NCBI GenBank assembly: GCA_041738715.1
Contig: JBGSPI010000103.1
Span: 1 to 64,000 of the forward strand
Direction: 5' to 3'
DNA length: 64,000 nucleotides
Origin: Chamaesiphon sp041738715
GTDB taxonomy: Bacteria > Cyanobacteriota > Cyanobacteriia > Cyanobacteriales > Chamaesiphonaceae
Part shown: piece by piece, positions 9,479 through 17,785 of the stretch
Position numbering within the stretch: position 1 is the first letter of the stretch
How the letters are laid out: every line of letters begins with the position of its first letter
The notes under the pieces: generated by a model
Told to the model about the DNA's origin: nothing
Databases searched by the model: none
What the model saw: the letters and a program-made list of their open reading frames with translations, nothing else
Translations under genes and position numbers: made by a program

Positions 9479-10255
9479 CTATCTCAAACGATCGATCAAC
9501 CACTGCATCATTGGATGTGTGGCTTCATATTCTAGTTTACCCACCGGAGTGATGACAGTATGAATCGGGATCAGGTGGATTACCGAATTACTATAGCCGA
9601 TTGCCTCTAAATCCTTTACCCATGCGGTGTTCCACTCAATTTCGCTCACTGATTGATTTTGCTGATGGAGGATCTGAATGATTTGCGATCGCTCGATGCC
9701 TGGTAAGATTCCGGTACTTAGTGGTGGTGTATACCAACATCCAGCCCGATAGCCCCATAGATTCCCGGTGGTTGTTTCCAGCCAGTCGCCGTGATCGTTT
9801 GTTAAGATTGCTTCTTGAATATTATTGTTTCGTGCCTGTTGCAGAGCTAGCCACGGCGCGAGATAGTTACCTGTTTTGTGTTGGGGGAGCGATCGCGTGA
9901 ATTTTGTGTCTGCAATAATTACTGTTACGCCTTCCCGTTGCCAAGTAGCCAAATTCGGTGGTAATTCTCGTCCGGTAATTAATTCTCTGCCGTCGGGAAA
10001 GATCGTAATTCGCAAGACGGGGAAATGTGGGGCTAGACATTCTACACCCGATCGAATTTGCGCCCAATCAGGTTGACACCAACCTAAATCCTCGATACTC
10101 GATCGCAACCTGTTGCAGTGTAGATCTAGCAGAAACCCCACAAATCCATCTGTTCTGAAGGTAGTAAAAACTGTCGCCCCATACAATAAGCCAGGATCGT
10201 TAATACCTAGCTCGATGGTTTGAGACTCGATCGATTTTCCACAGTACCAGTACAT
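9479..10255 (-). CDS. Class IV aminotransferase, probable aminodeoxychorismate lyase (PabC-like)
   Basis: A 258-residue PLP enzyme of the branched-chain aminotransferase/ADC lyase fold. The start NDPGLLYGATVFTTFRT matches the fold-type IV N-terminal motif, the PLP lysine is in QHKTGNYLAPWLALQQA, and the Glu/phosphate-binding stretch is ETTTGNLWG. Cyanobacterial proteins like this serve as 4-amino-4-deoxychorismate lyase, giving p-aminobenzoate for folate, but D-amino-acid or branched-chain transaminases share the motifs, so the exact reaction is inferred. It stands apart from ftsH by 190 bases. Confidence 0.75.
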   Translation of the reverse strand: MYWYCGKSIESQTIELGINDPGLLYGATVFTTFRTDGFVGFLLDLHCNRLRSSIEDLGWCQPDWAQIRSGVECLAPHFPVLRITIFPDGRELITGRELPPNLATWQREGVTVIIADTKFTRSLPQHKTGNYLAPWLALQQARNNNIQEAILTNDHGDWLETTTGNLWGYRAGCWYTPPLSTGILPGIERSQIIQILHQQNQSVSEIEWNTAWVKDLEAIGYSNSVIHLIPIHTVITPVGKLEYEATHPMMQWLIDRLR

Positions 10256-10575
10256 AGATCTTCACATCTAACTTGTAGGGGCAGGTTTATGCCATTAATC
10301 CAAACCTGAAATTAACTTCCGTTCAAACCTGCCCACCCCCACCAGTAACCTGAATATCTTTTCATCAACACCAATGATAAAAACTATTTCAAGCTCGAAA
10401 GTGGGGCGAGCTGGTTTGTTCGACAGTTGTCGTTACAGCGGAGATCGATAGTATAAATCAGCCCCTACAGATTTTTCTGTCTTCAATAAATCGAGCCGCT
10501 TCGCGGCAGGAGGGAAAAAGGAAAAAGAGGGTAAAAAATATAGGGTAAAGGGTAAAAGAGTAAGAGAGTAAAGGG
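10256..10575. other. Intergenic stretch with inverted repeat and purine-rich tract
   Basis: No gene seen in 320 bases. It holds an imperfect long inverted repeat (10276-10288 against 10325-10339, about TAGGGGCAGGTTT / AAACCTGCCC), a small CCGCGAAGCGG-type hairpin near 10500, and from about 10508 to 10582 a purine-rich run of repeated GGGTAAA-like units. The purine-rich run lies immediately 3' of the FGE-like reading frame (on the minus strand it is pyrimidine-rich). Confidence 0.6.
10276..10339. repeat. Imperfect inverted repeat (GGGGCAGGTTT type)
   Basis: Arms TAGGGGCAGGTTT (10276-10288) and AAACCTGCCCACCCC (10325-10339) flank about 36 bases. A related copy with arms GGGGCGGGTTT / AAACCCGCCCC is at 35121-35180. 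Two similar intergenic copies suggest a small interspersed repeat family. Confidence 0.55.
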
Positions 10576-10959
10576 TTAAAAAGTCCTGGGAATCTCACAG
10601 ACAACTCGAAAACCGAGATGGTAGCTGCGGCCGTCGGGGGTAACGTCGTAGCGATTGGTAGAGCGGCAATAACGCGGATTATAGAGCCAGGAACCGCCCC
10701 GCAGTATACGACGATTACTATCACTTTTATCGATCCAGGCACCTCCATCTTGCGGCGCACCCTGGTAGTTCTCATGAAAATGATCTAAACACCATTCGCA
10801 TACGTTTCCGTGCATGTCATACAGTCCAAAATTATTCGCTACTTGATAGGAGCCAACAGGAGTAGTTTTTGCTAAATATTTTCCCTTGGGTGCATTTCCG
10901 TAGACATAATTACCATCAAAATTGGCGAGACAGGCTTGCTTTTGACACGCTCTATCTCC
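10576..10959 (-). pseudogene. C-terminal half of an FGE/SUMF1-fold protein, DGR variable-protein-like
   Basis: An open frame of 127 codons with no plausible start. The stop just upstream (TGA, 10960-10962) overlaps the end of the neighbouring gene. The translation begins at NFDGNYVYGNAPKGKYLAKT and runs through TTPVGSYQVANNFGLYDMHGNVCEW to a final RGGSW...GFRVVC block. This is the second half of a formylglycine-generating-enzyme (C-type lectin) fold; the first half, about 100 residues, is missing. An internal ATG (10815) would make only 79 residues. The last 35 codons look like a diversity-generating-retroelement variable region, a role this fold plays in many cyanobacteria. It is likely a remnant, or the tail of a protein fused by frameshift to the gene upstream. 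A true sulfatase-activating enzyme is unlikely. Confidence 0.75.
10597..10701 (-). other. Candidate DGR variable region (VR)
   Basis: Codons from RGGSW to RVVC in the FGE-like frame. At positions where, from my memory of cyanobacterial FGE-type targets, paralogs carry runs of Asn, this copy has L-Y-N, Y, Y-D-V, G and S-Y-H-L. Their codons (ctc tat aat, tat, tac gac gtt, ggc, agc tac cat ctc) all end in C or T, as expected if AAC/AAT codons of a template were mutated only at adenines. The scaffold codons between them are conserved. No template repeat or reverse transcriptase is visible in the window. Confidence 0.6.
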
Positions 10960-11431
10960 TCACCAATCCCTTAATCGACTTCCAAGCCTGGGACATTAGC
11001 CCCTCAGTCTCCAGTTCAAACTCATAAGACGCGATCGCGGGAATCAACGGCAGAGATACTTTAAGCTTCGCCGAAGCCAACTTATCTGGTTCAGCTAATT
11101 TAGCTTGAATATCTTGCAACAGGGGGATCAATTCTGGTGGATAGGTAGTAGCTGAGACAAGTTCGATCTCATTTACCGCTCGTGCTACTTTCACCAGTTG
11201 ACTGGCGGCAAATTCCTCCGCAATGACGATCTCGGCTTGTGGGTATAGTGCCCAATATTCGGCTTCATATCTGCGAATACTTGGCATAATCTCTCGCTTA
11301 ATTCGCTGCTTTAATTCAAACTGAACAGCAACACTAGGACTGAGAATTAGCTCTTGATCAAATACACCCAGCTTCTCATACAAGAGATTGAGATTACTCT
11401 CTAAATCCGTCAGTCTAGAACGATCAACCAT
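10952..11431 (-). CDS. Effector-associated-domain-like protein, probable N-terminal part of a conflict-system effector
   Basis: A 159-residue soluble protein. An N-terminal helical part (LNLLYEKLGVFDQELILS and FELKQRIKREIMPSIRRYE, then EYWALY) resembles the adaptor-type N-terminal domain that cyanobacterial effectors place before caspase, GUN4, TPR or FGE domains. The end (SLPLIPAIASYEFELETE) also resembles that family. The gene stops at 10952, and the FGE-like frame continues directly at 10959 in another frame, so the two may be parts of one ancestral gene broken by deletion or frameshift. By itself the protein has no catalytic motif. The domain assignment is from memory and moderate. Confidence 0.6.
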   Translation of the reverse strand: MVDRSRLTDLESNLNLLYEKLGVFDQELILSPSVAVQFELKQRIKREIMPSIRRYEAEYWALYPQAEIVIAEEFAASQLVKVARAVNEIELVSATTYPPELIPLLQDIQAKLAEPDKLASAKLKVSLPLIPAIASYEFELETEGLMSQAWKSIKGLVRR

Positions 11432-11614
11432 GACAATTTATTCACTTATTCACAGACTTTTAGTTTATCTCGATCGCCGCCGATCTTGTCGTGCATTTAA
11501 TTTCGATTTCAGCCAATTGTACCCAATGTCGATCGATGGATAACCCAGAATGCGGCAACAATTCGGATCTGTAGCAGAAATGGTAAAATGGTCTAGAGTT
11601 CGGGAACATCAACG

Positions 11615-11941
11615 ATGACACTTACTACCGCCAAATGGACGATTGAAGAATATCACCAATTAGTAGAAACAGGACTACTGGATGATAAAAGGGTAGAGTT
11701 ATTAGAAGGAATTATCGTAGAGATGCCACTAGAGGGAATGCCTCATGCAGTTTATTGTACCGAATCAGTAGAATATCTCCGAGCTTTGTTAGGAAATCGA
11801 GCAGCAGTTCGTGAAGCTCATCCAATTACTCTGCCTCATGACTCCGAACCAGAACCAGATATCACCATTGTTCGCCCACCGAATCGTCAATATTTAACTC
11901 ACCATCCCTACCCAAGCGATATTTTTTGGCTAACTGTTTAA
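11615..11941 (+). pseudogene. Truncated Uma2-family (DUF820) endonuclease-like gene
   Basis: 108 residues that follow the Uma2 family closely from the start (MTLTTAKWTIEEYHQLVETG, then VELLEGIIVEM) to SEPEPDITIVRPPNRQYL and DIFWL, where the frame stops in TV. Full-length members are about 190 residues and continue with a core that completes the PD-(D/E)XK-like active site. Here the C-terminal 80 or so residues are missing and 33 bases later xth begins. The gene is probably inactive. Uma2 proteins are abundant in cyanobacteria and their role is unknown. Confidence 0.75.
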
Positions 11942-11974
11942 ACCTAAGATAATTAATCCCAACTCTCAACAAAA

Positions 11975-12766
11975 ATGCAAATTGCGACATGGAATGTCAA
12001 CTCGATTCGGACGCGACTGGATATTGTGACTAATTGGTTAAAAAATCATCCGGTGGATGTCCTGTGCGTCCAAGAAACTAAAGTAGTTGATGAGCAATTT
12101 CCGATCGGGGCAATTGAGGCTTGTGGGTATCATGTATATATCTCTGGGCAAAAAGCATATAATGGCGTGGCAATGTTTAGTAAACAGCCATTGACCGATG
12201 TTCGCCGAGGTTTTGGTGGGATTTTGACAACGGATCTGGTCGAGGATCTCGATGACCAAAAACGAGTAATTACAGGCACCTTGGATGGCGTGCAGATTGT
12301 CAATCTCTATGTGCCGAATGGAAATGCTGTTGGTACTGATAAATACGCCTATAAGCTGCGCTGGTTAGAATTATTGGGTAAGTATTTAAAAACCATCATT
12401 AGTTCTGGGCAAGAGTCAATTTGTGTCTGTGGGGACTTTAATATTGCCCTAGAAGATATCGATATTCATAGCAATAGTACAGCACCAGATCGGGTCATGG
12501 CGACACCGATCGAACGGGAACTATTAACGCGATCGATTATCGATTTGGGCTTACGTGACAGCTTTCGGAAATTTACCACCGATGGGGGACATTTTAGCTG
12601 GTGGGATTATCGCCAACAGGGATTTGAGCGCAATCGTGGTTGGCGAATTGATCATCTTTATCTCACCCCAGATTTATTTGATCGAGCCACTAGTTGTTCG
12701 ATCGATATTGAGCCGCGCAAATTAACCCAACCTAGCGATCATGCACCAGTGATTGTGGAGATTTGA
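11975..12766 (+). CDS. xth: Exodeoxyribonuclease III
   Basis: A 263-residue AP endonuclease/3'-5' exonuclease of base excision repair. It has the family N-terminus MQIATWNVNSIRTRLD, the metal Glu in VLCVQETKV, the CGDFNIALEDIDIH block holding catalytic Asp/Asn, and the C-terminal GWRIDHLYLTP and PSDHAPVIVEI with the general-base His. Length is normal. It is 41 bases upstream of the MFS gene on the same strand. Confidence 0.93.
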   Translation: MQIATWNVNSIRTRLDIVTNWLKNHPVDVLCVQETKVVDEQFPIGAIEACGYHVYISGQKAYNGVAMFSKQPLTDVRRGFGGILTTDLVEDLDDQKRVITGTLDGVQIVNLYVPNGNAVGTDKYAYKLRWLELLGKYLKTIISSGQESICVCGDFNIALEDIDIHSNSTAPDRVMATPIERELLTRSIIDLGLRDSFRKFTTDGGHFSWWDYRQQGFERNRGWRIDHLYLTPDLFDRATSCSIDIEPRKLTQPSDHAPVIVEI

Positions 12767-12807
12767 TCGTGTCATAGTAGTGGTAGAGATCTTCAATATT
12801 GACTCTA

Positions 12808-14112
12808 ATGCTCGAAATCTCTACTTTTGAAGAACCCAAATCTTTCAAACCAACGGCAAAAATCTCGGTTCGTCAGAGTCTAAGAGCTTCAACTGCCGAC
12901 GGTGGATTGTCCACAATATTTAGTAATATCACTGGGGGTGTTTTACTCAGTAACTTTTTGCTTGATTTAGACGCTACTCCAGTCCAAATTGGGATGTTGG
13001 CATCATTACCGATGTTGACAAATCTCTTGCAACCATTAGGCGCATTATTATCTAATCGCACGAATAGTCGGCATCAATACGGACTTTGGGTATTTTTACC
13101 ATCGCGGTTAGTCTGGCTACTCTTAGTCATCGGGATAGTTGGTGTAGACCGATATGATTGGCTCTCTGGGTACTTAGTATATTTAACTTTAGCTCTAGTA
13201 TTGGCATCAAATATCTTAGGAGCTTTGGGTAGTGCTTCGTGGATGAGTTGGCTAGCAGCCTTAGTACCGCCAAGACTACGTGGGCGATATTACAGCATTC
13301 GGAATATTGTTGCTAGTCTAGCTAATCTGCTGTGTTTACCGATCGCCAGTTTTGTCGTATCACATTGGTATGGTCGTGAGATTGCTGGCTATGGTATCGT
13401 CTTGAGTGTCGGTGTTCTGGCGGGTTTAGCCAGTTTGGGCTGTCAGCAGTTGATGATCGATATCAATCCACAGGATTATCAAAGCGAAGAACAACAACAA
13501 GAATCTCTATTTGCGGGATTAACTGCTGCGCTGGAAAACCCAAATCTCGTAATTTTTCTACTGTACTTTTCACTGTGGGCATTTGCCGTCAATCTGAGTA
13601 CGCCCTTTTTCAATCTCTATATGCTGGCTAATCTGAAGGTAAATCTGGATTGGGTGACTTTATTTAGCAGCTTGGGGAGTGGAGCAAATATGTTGATGTT
13701 ACTGGTATGGGGGCGAGTAATCGATCGATTTGGCAACCGTCGGCTCCTGGTAATTGCTGGCTTGGCGATTGCCATGATGCCCCTGTTTTGGCTGCTAACT
13801 GGGTTGGCGCAAGTCCAAGCTCAATTATGGATTTGTCTGGCTATTTTTCATATCATTTGGGGGGGTCTGTGGGCGGCGATCGATTTGGGCAATAATAATA
13901 TTCAGATTGCTATTGTACCAATCGAGCATCATGCCACATTTTTTGCGATCGCTGCGGCGGTGGCGGGGATTAGCGGTGCTTTGGGGGCAACTGTAGGTGG
14001 TTTTCTGGCACAGTATGCTCACTATGATGGGCTGTTTGGTGTGTTTTCAGTGTCGGCGATGCTCCGGTTGGTAGCAGTTATTCCGTTGTTATTTGTGCAT
14101 GAATCCAGTTAG
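12808..14112 (+). CDS. MFS transporter
   Basis: A polytopic protein of 434 residues with about 12 hydrophobic helices in two halves and a hydrophilic central linker (DINPQDYQSEEQQQES). The loop VPPRLRGRYYSIRNIVASLANL between helices is of the MFS type seen in uncharacterised cyanobacterial permeases. The substrate cannot be inferred. The ATG at 12808 is preferred to the in-frame TTG at 12799. Its 3' end overlaps the convergent rsmB by 24 bases. Confidence 0.75.
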   Translation: MLEISTFEEPKSFKPTAKISVRQSLRASTADGGLSTIFSNITGGVLLSNFLLDLDATPVQIGMLASLPMLTNLLQPLGALLSNRTNSRHQYGLWVFLPSRLVWLLLVIGIVGVDRYDWLSGYLVYLTLALVLASNILGALGSASWMSWLAALVPPRLRGRYYSIRNIVASLANLLCLPIASFVVSHWYGREIAGYGIVLSVGVLAGLASLGCQQLMIDINPQDYQSEEQQQESLFAGLTAALENPNLVIFLLYFSLWAFAVNLSTPFFNLYMLANLKVNLDWVTLFSSLGSGANMLMLLVWGRVIDRFGNRRLLVIAGLAIAMMPLFWLLTGLAQVQAQLWICLAIFHIIWGGLWAAIDLGNNNIQIAIVPIEHHATFFAIAAAVAGISGALGATVGGFLAQYAHYDGLFGVFSVSAMLRLVAVIPLLFVHESS

Positions 14113-15447
14113 ACGGTGGCGTAGTTTCACCATAAAAAAGCCGTCCATCCGATCGCGGTGTGGCCAAACTTTCAGCAACCCAAGATCATTCGCTAAACTA
14201 GCTAGGGGCGCATCCGGTGACGGTAATTCAATTTGCCAATTGGGATGAGTTTTTAAAAACGGTAGGATAACGCCTTCATTTTCCAGGGGATGTACGGTAC
14301 AAGTGGCATAGACTAGAACACCACCTGGTTTCACCCAAGTTGCGGTATTTGCTAATAACTTTGCTTGTAATGTGGCTAGTTCTTCAACTTGCTGGGGTGT
14401 TTTTTGCCATCTGGCATCAGCGCGCCGATGAAGTGTCCCCAATCCAGAACAAGGCGCATCTAATAATACTCGATCGGCTGTATTAGTTAGTTCACTAAAT
14501 CCACAACTATCACCAGTTAAAATTTTAATTGTATCTAACTGCAATCTGTCGAGATTTTGTTGCAATTTTTTTAATCGAGAGGCTGTTTTATCAAGGGCGA
14601 AAATTTGTCCGCTATTGCCCATTAATTCGGCGATATGGGTTGTCTTCCCACCTGGCGCAGCGCAGGCATCAATGATGACTTCTCCGGGTTGTGGATCGAG
14701 TAAATGGGTTACAAGTTGGGCACTACTATCTTGTACTGTCCACCAGCCTTCCTGATAGCCTGGTAGTTGACTAATGGAACCCACATGTCCAGTCAAATGT
14801 AAACCTTGAGGGAGTTCAGGAATGGGCAGAACTTCGATGCCAGATGTCTGAAAGATATCAATTAATTTCGCTCGATCGATCTTGAGAATATTTACCCTTA
14901 AATCGATTGTCGGTACTTGATTAAAAGCTGCACATAATTGTTCTGTTTCAATTTCACCTAATGTTTCTAACCAATGGGCAATTAACCAGTCAGGAAAACT
15001 ATATAAATTTCCTAACCGCTCGATCGAATTTGCAAAAACATTAAATACCTCGGCTGGATCGCCTTGGAGTCGAATATATTGACGTAAAACCCCATTGACA
15101 ACCCCCGCTAATCCAGTCAAATTATTCGTCTTAGCTAATTCGACAGTAGTATTCACTGCGGCAGATTCGGGAATGCGATCGAGATAACGTAGTTGATACA
15201 ATCCTAAGCGTAATAGTTGCCGTAAATTGGGTGGTTGACGATGGGCTGGTTGTCTGGCTAATCGATCGATAATCCCATCTAATGTCCGTTTACGGCGAAC
15301 GATACCATGCACTAATTCGGTAAATAAATTGCGATCGACTCCTGATAATTGTGCCTTGGCTAATAATCGATCGATCGTCACTTCGGTGAAGCTACCAGTC
15401 TCGATATCTTGCAGGGCATATAGGGCTAGTTGGCGAGGATCTGTCAT
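14089..15447 (-). CDS. rsmB: 16S rRNA (cytosine-967 C5)-methyltransferase RsmB
   Basis: Methylates C967 of 16S rRNA. The N-terminal NusB-like RNA-binding domain starts at MTDPRQLALYALQDIE. The methyltransferase part carries IIDACAAPGGKTTHIAEL (SAM binding), LLDAPCSGLGTLHRR with one catalytic Cys, and VYATCTVHPLENEG with the other. I start at the ATG at 15447 (452 residues). The extra 41 residues of the longer frame come from the intergenic GGGGACTGG and heptad repeats and are not protein-like. The stop lies inside the 3' end of the MFS gene. Confidence 0.92.
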   Translation of the reverse strand: MTDPRQLALYALQDIETGSFTEVTIDRLLAKAQLSGVDRNLFTELVHGIVRRKRTLDGIIDRLARQPAHRQPPNLRQLLRLGLYQLRYLDRIPESAAVNTTVELAKTNNLTGLAGVVNGVLRQYIRLQGDPAEVFNVFANSIERLGNLYSFPDWLIAHWLETLGEIETEQLCAAFNQVPTIDLRVNILKIDRAKLIDIFQTSGIEVLPIPELPQGLHLTGHVGSISQLPGYQEGWWTVQDSSAQLVTHLLDPQPGEVIIDACAAPGGKTTHIAELMGNSGQIFALDKTASRLKKLQQNLDRLQLDTIKILTGDSCGFSELTNTADRVLLDAPCSGLGTLHRRADARWQKTPQQVEELATLQAKLLANTATWVKPGGVLVYATCTVHPLENEGVILPFLKTHPNWQIELPSPDAPLASLANDLGLLKVWPHRDRMDGFFMVKLRHRLTGFMHK

Positions 15448-15500
15448 GGGGACTGGGGGACGGGGTGACTGGGTGACTGGGTGACGAGGGGACTGCTTGC
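15448..15500. repeat. Short tandem repeat, GGGGACTGG/GGGTGACT type
   Basis: Degenerate 8- to 9-base units (GGGGACTGG, GGGTGACT) repeated right next to the rsmB start. A similar array is at about 33777-33820 after psbN. Such short tandem repeats are typical of cyanobacterial spacers. Confidence 0.7.
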
Positions 15501-15566
15501 CCTGAGCTTGTCGTTGGCGCACTTGTACTGAGCGTAGCCGAAGTAGCCTCTGCCTAAGCAGAAGGG

Positions 15567-15645
15567 TCAACTTTCAACTCTCAACTTTCAACTCTCAACT
15601 TTCAACTCTCAACTTTCAACTTTCAACTTTCAACTCTCAACTTTC
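15567..15645. repeat. Heptanucleotide tandem array (TCAACTT/TCAACTC)
   Basis: About eleven head-to-tail 7-base units, TCAACTT or TCAACTC, between rsmB and the LptD-like gene. No coding potential. It matches the short tandemly repeated repetitive (STRR) class known from cyanobacteria. Confidence 0.9.
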
Positions 15646-15679
15646 CCCACCGATAACTGATAACTAGCAACTTGGATTG

Positions 15680-17749
15680 TTAAAAGTTTGGCGTAACTCC
15701 ATCCCAATTGAAATCATTGAGACGAAAACCAATGGTGCCAATTTGGAGGGCTGGATTGTAGCGAATAATAAAATTATAAGTACGGCGACTGTATTCTAGA
15801 TAATAGTCCGTGCTAATTTGTTGACCATTGTCGAGATTGACTGATGCTTGAATTCCGACTCGAAATGGGCCAGAAATTTGTTGATTAATCCCACCTGATA
15901 AAGTGCGATTATCGACCACTCGATCGAAGAGAAATGGTGAACTATTATTGCGAAATTGTTGAAAGTAATTTAAGTTAAAGCCGGTGTAATCAAAACTCGA
16001 TCGTGAGAAATTACCGATCTGTCCTTGAATGCCCACACTGTAGCCCAAAGATGATTGACTCTCACCATTACTATAACCACTAAATGCGGCCTGAAGTCCT
16101 GTGTTAAGTTGGAGATATGGGACAACAGGAGTGGGACTATAATTATAAGTCTGTTTGTCATTTGTTGGTAAACCTTTTCCCTCCCACAGTCGAAAACTTT
16201 TGCGAACATTTACAGCAGTTTGATAGCGACTGAGTGTAGTTAGATCGACACTACGGTTAGAACTAATTAAATTCGGTCGATCGGTATTAGCATTAATTAG
16301 CTGTGCCCCAAATTGATAATCAAAATTGATACCAGTGTTGCCAACCGGAATTACAGGCGATGTTAAGACCCCACCAATACTCGATTGAACATCTTGAAAA
16401 CCTAGCGAACCATTAAAAATTCGATCACGATATACTGCTTCGCCTGTCAATAAATGTCGATATTCAAATAGGCTGAGATTTTGTTTAACAACAGCTTTAC
16501 CCCGAAAATTATCCGCGAAATTATTCGGTGTGAGATCTGTCAGCGCAGCGGAAGCTTGTAAGGTAGTATCAGGCCCAGTATTGGCTTCGAGATTGGCTTT
16601 CACGCCAAATGCTGACAGATCGAAAAACTTTAACCCAGTCACAGCACGTTGCAGAAAATACTGTGGAGTGACAGTTAATCGAAATTGACGATCGAAAGTC
16701 GGATATAAACTATTTTCGAGAAAAAATCCACCCCGTTCATCGCCATCAAAGCCAAAGCCGAAGGGATTGGGTTCTTTCCCCAGTTTATTTAATACTAATC
16801 GATCGCGAATGAGGGGAATATCAAAGTTATCTTCCACCCTAATGCGCGGATTAACCGCAGTCACCTCATCTTCCTCACTATTGATAATTTTAAACTGCGC
16901 TCGTTCGGCTTTGACCTGGAGTTCTGGCGGTGAAAATGGATCGTTAGTAATTCGCACCTGTTCCGCTGTGACTCGATCGGCGATAAAATCAATTTTGTCA
17001 GCCTGGAATCGCAGGCGGTTAATTGTGCCACTCGGTTTGAGCGTTGGTTGATAGTCAATATCTCGCTCGGAACCTAGGGTGACTCCCGTGCTACTGGTAC
17101 TTTGGATGTTTGTAACTGGTTGATCGTCTCGCAGTCGTTCGCTCAGGAGCGGTTCGGGGAAAGGTTTCTCTCCGGCGGGAGTCGATGTCCCCGGCTTGGG
17201 GATCACATTAAGATCTCGAACCAATGTCGGTTGATAAATATCCCCTCGAGCCTTAGTTACGCTCCCTCGATCTGCCTCAAAGTTATACTCAAACTGAGAA
17301 CCATAGAGGATTTGGCGACCTCGGATCAGCGAAACATTACCGTCAGCAGTCGCGATCCGAGTATTGAGATTCACCCGCAATCTATCAGCGTTGAGAACTG
17401 CTTTATTAAACCGTAGAATTACCTTACCTGTCGCGGTAATTACTTGTGTATTATTGTCAAATTCTTGCTGCTCGGCATTGAGTTCGATCGTGCCGCTGGT
17501 TGTAAATAAATTGATACCAGGACTAGTATCCCCCTCACTTTGCACAATTGCATAGGGTAGAGGTAAAGATGAAATAGAAGTCTGGCTGACAATTGGGGCG
17601 ATCGATTCCCCAGGCGGCAAACTTTTTGGTACTGAATCTGCGAAAGAGGGACGCAGAGAAATGCCGATCGAGTAGTAGGTGCAGAGTAATAGATACTGAG
17701 CGACTTTCCAGACGCACTGACCTACGTACTGATATGACTTTTTCCCCAC
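15680..17749 (-). CDS. LptD/OstA-like outer membrane protein (DUF3769 type)
   Basis: A 689-residue exported protein. A hydrophobic N-terminal stretch (VAQYLLLCTYYSIGISL) is a signal-like segment. Residues about 85-150 form an LptA/OstA-type jelly roll (TIELNAEQQEFDNNTQVITA, then GNVSLIRGRQILYGSQFEYN). The rest, from about 300, has alternating beta strands rich in Tyr, Gln and Asn ending in GFRLNDF, as expected of a beta-barrel. Cyanobacterial DUF3769 proteins are the presumed LptD counterparts that place lipopolysaccharide in the outer leaflet. It starts 36 bases after psbI on the same strand. Confidence 0.8.
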   Translation of the reverse strand: MGKKSYQYVGQCVWKVAQYLLLCTYYSIGISLRPSFADSVPKSLPPGESIAPIVSQTSISSLPLPYAIVQSEGDTSPGINLFTTSGTIELNAEQQEFDNNTQVITATGKVILRFNKAVLNADRLRVNLNTRIATADGNVSLIRGRQILYGSQFEYNFEADRGSVTKARGDIYQPTLVRDLNVIPKPGTSTPAGEKPFPEPLLSERLRDDQPVTNIQSTSSTGVTLGSERDIDYQPTLKPSGTINRLRFQADKIDFIADRVTAEQVRITNDPFSPPELQVKAERAQFKIINSEEDEVTAVNPRIRVEDNFDIPLIRDRLVLNKLGKEPNPFGFGFDGDERGGFFLENSLYPTFDRQFRLTVTPQYFLQRAVTGLKFFDLSAFGVKANLEANTGPDTTLQASAALTDLTPNNFADNFRGKAVVKQNLSLFEYRHLLTGEAVYRDRIFNGSLGFQDVQSSIGGVLTSPVIPVGNTGINFDYQFGAQLINANTDRPNLISSNRSVDLTTLSRYQTAVNVRKSFRLWEGKGLPTNDKQTYNYSPTPVVPYLQLNTGLQAAFSGYSNGESQSSLGYSVGIQGQIGNFSRSSFDYTGFNLNYFQQFRNNSSPFLFDRVVDNRTLSGGINQQISGPFRVGIQASVNLDNGQQISTDYYLEYSRRTYNFIIRYNPALQIGTIGFRLNDFNWDGVTPNF

Positions 17750-17785
17750 GTTGTAATTCCCCCACCTGCGCTCATCTGACTATAA

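Noticed and set aside
10458..10775. 105-codon minus-strand frame over the FGE fragment
   Set aside because: It is another frame of the same stretch; the FGE frame has clear family similarity and this one has none.
10576..10959. Functional sulfatase-activating formylglycine enzyme
   Set aside because: Half the domain is missing and the surviving half shows variable-region-like changes; no sulfatase gene is nearby.
15448..15570. N-terminal extension of rsmB (41 residues)
   Set aside because: It is a translation of GGGGACTGG-type and heptad spacer repeats; the family starts at the ATG at 15447.
15567..15645. CRISPR array
   Set aside because: Units are 7 bases with no unique spacers; no other regular spaced repeats were seen in the window.
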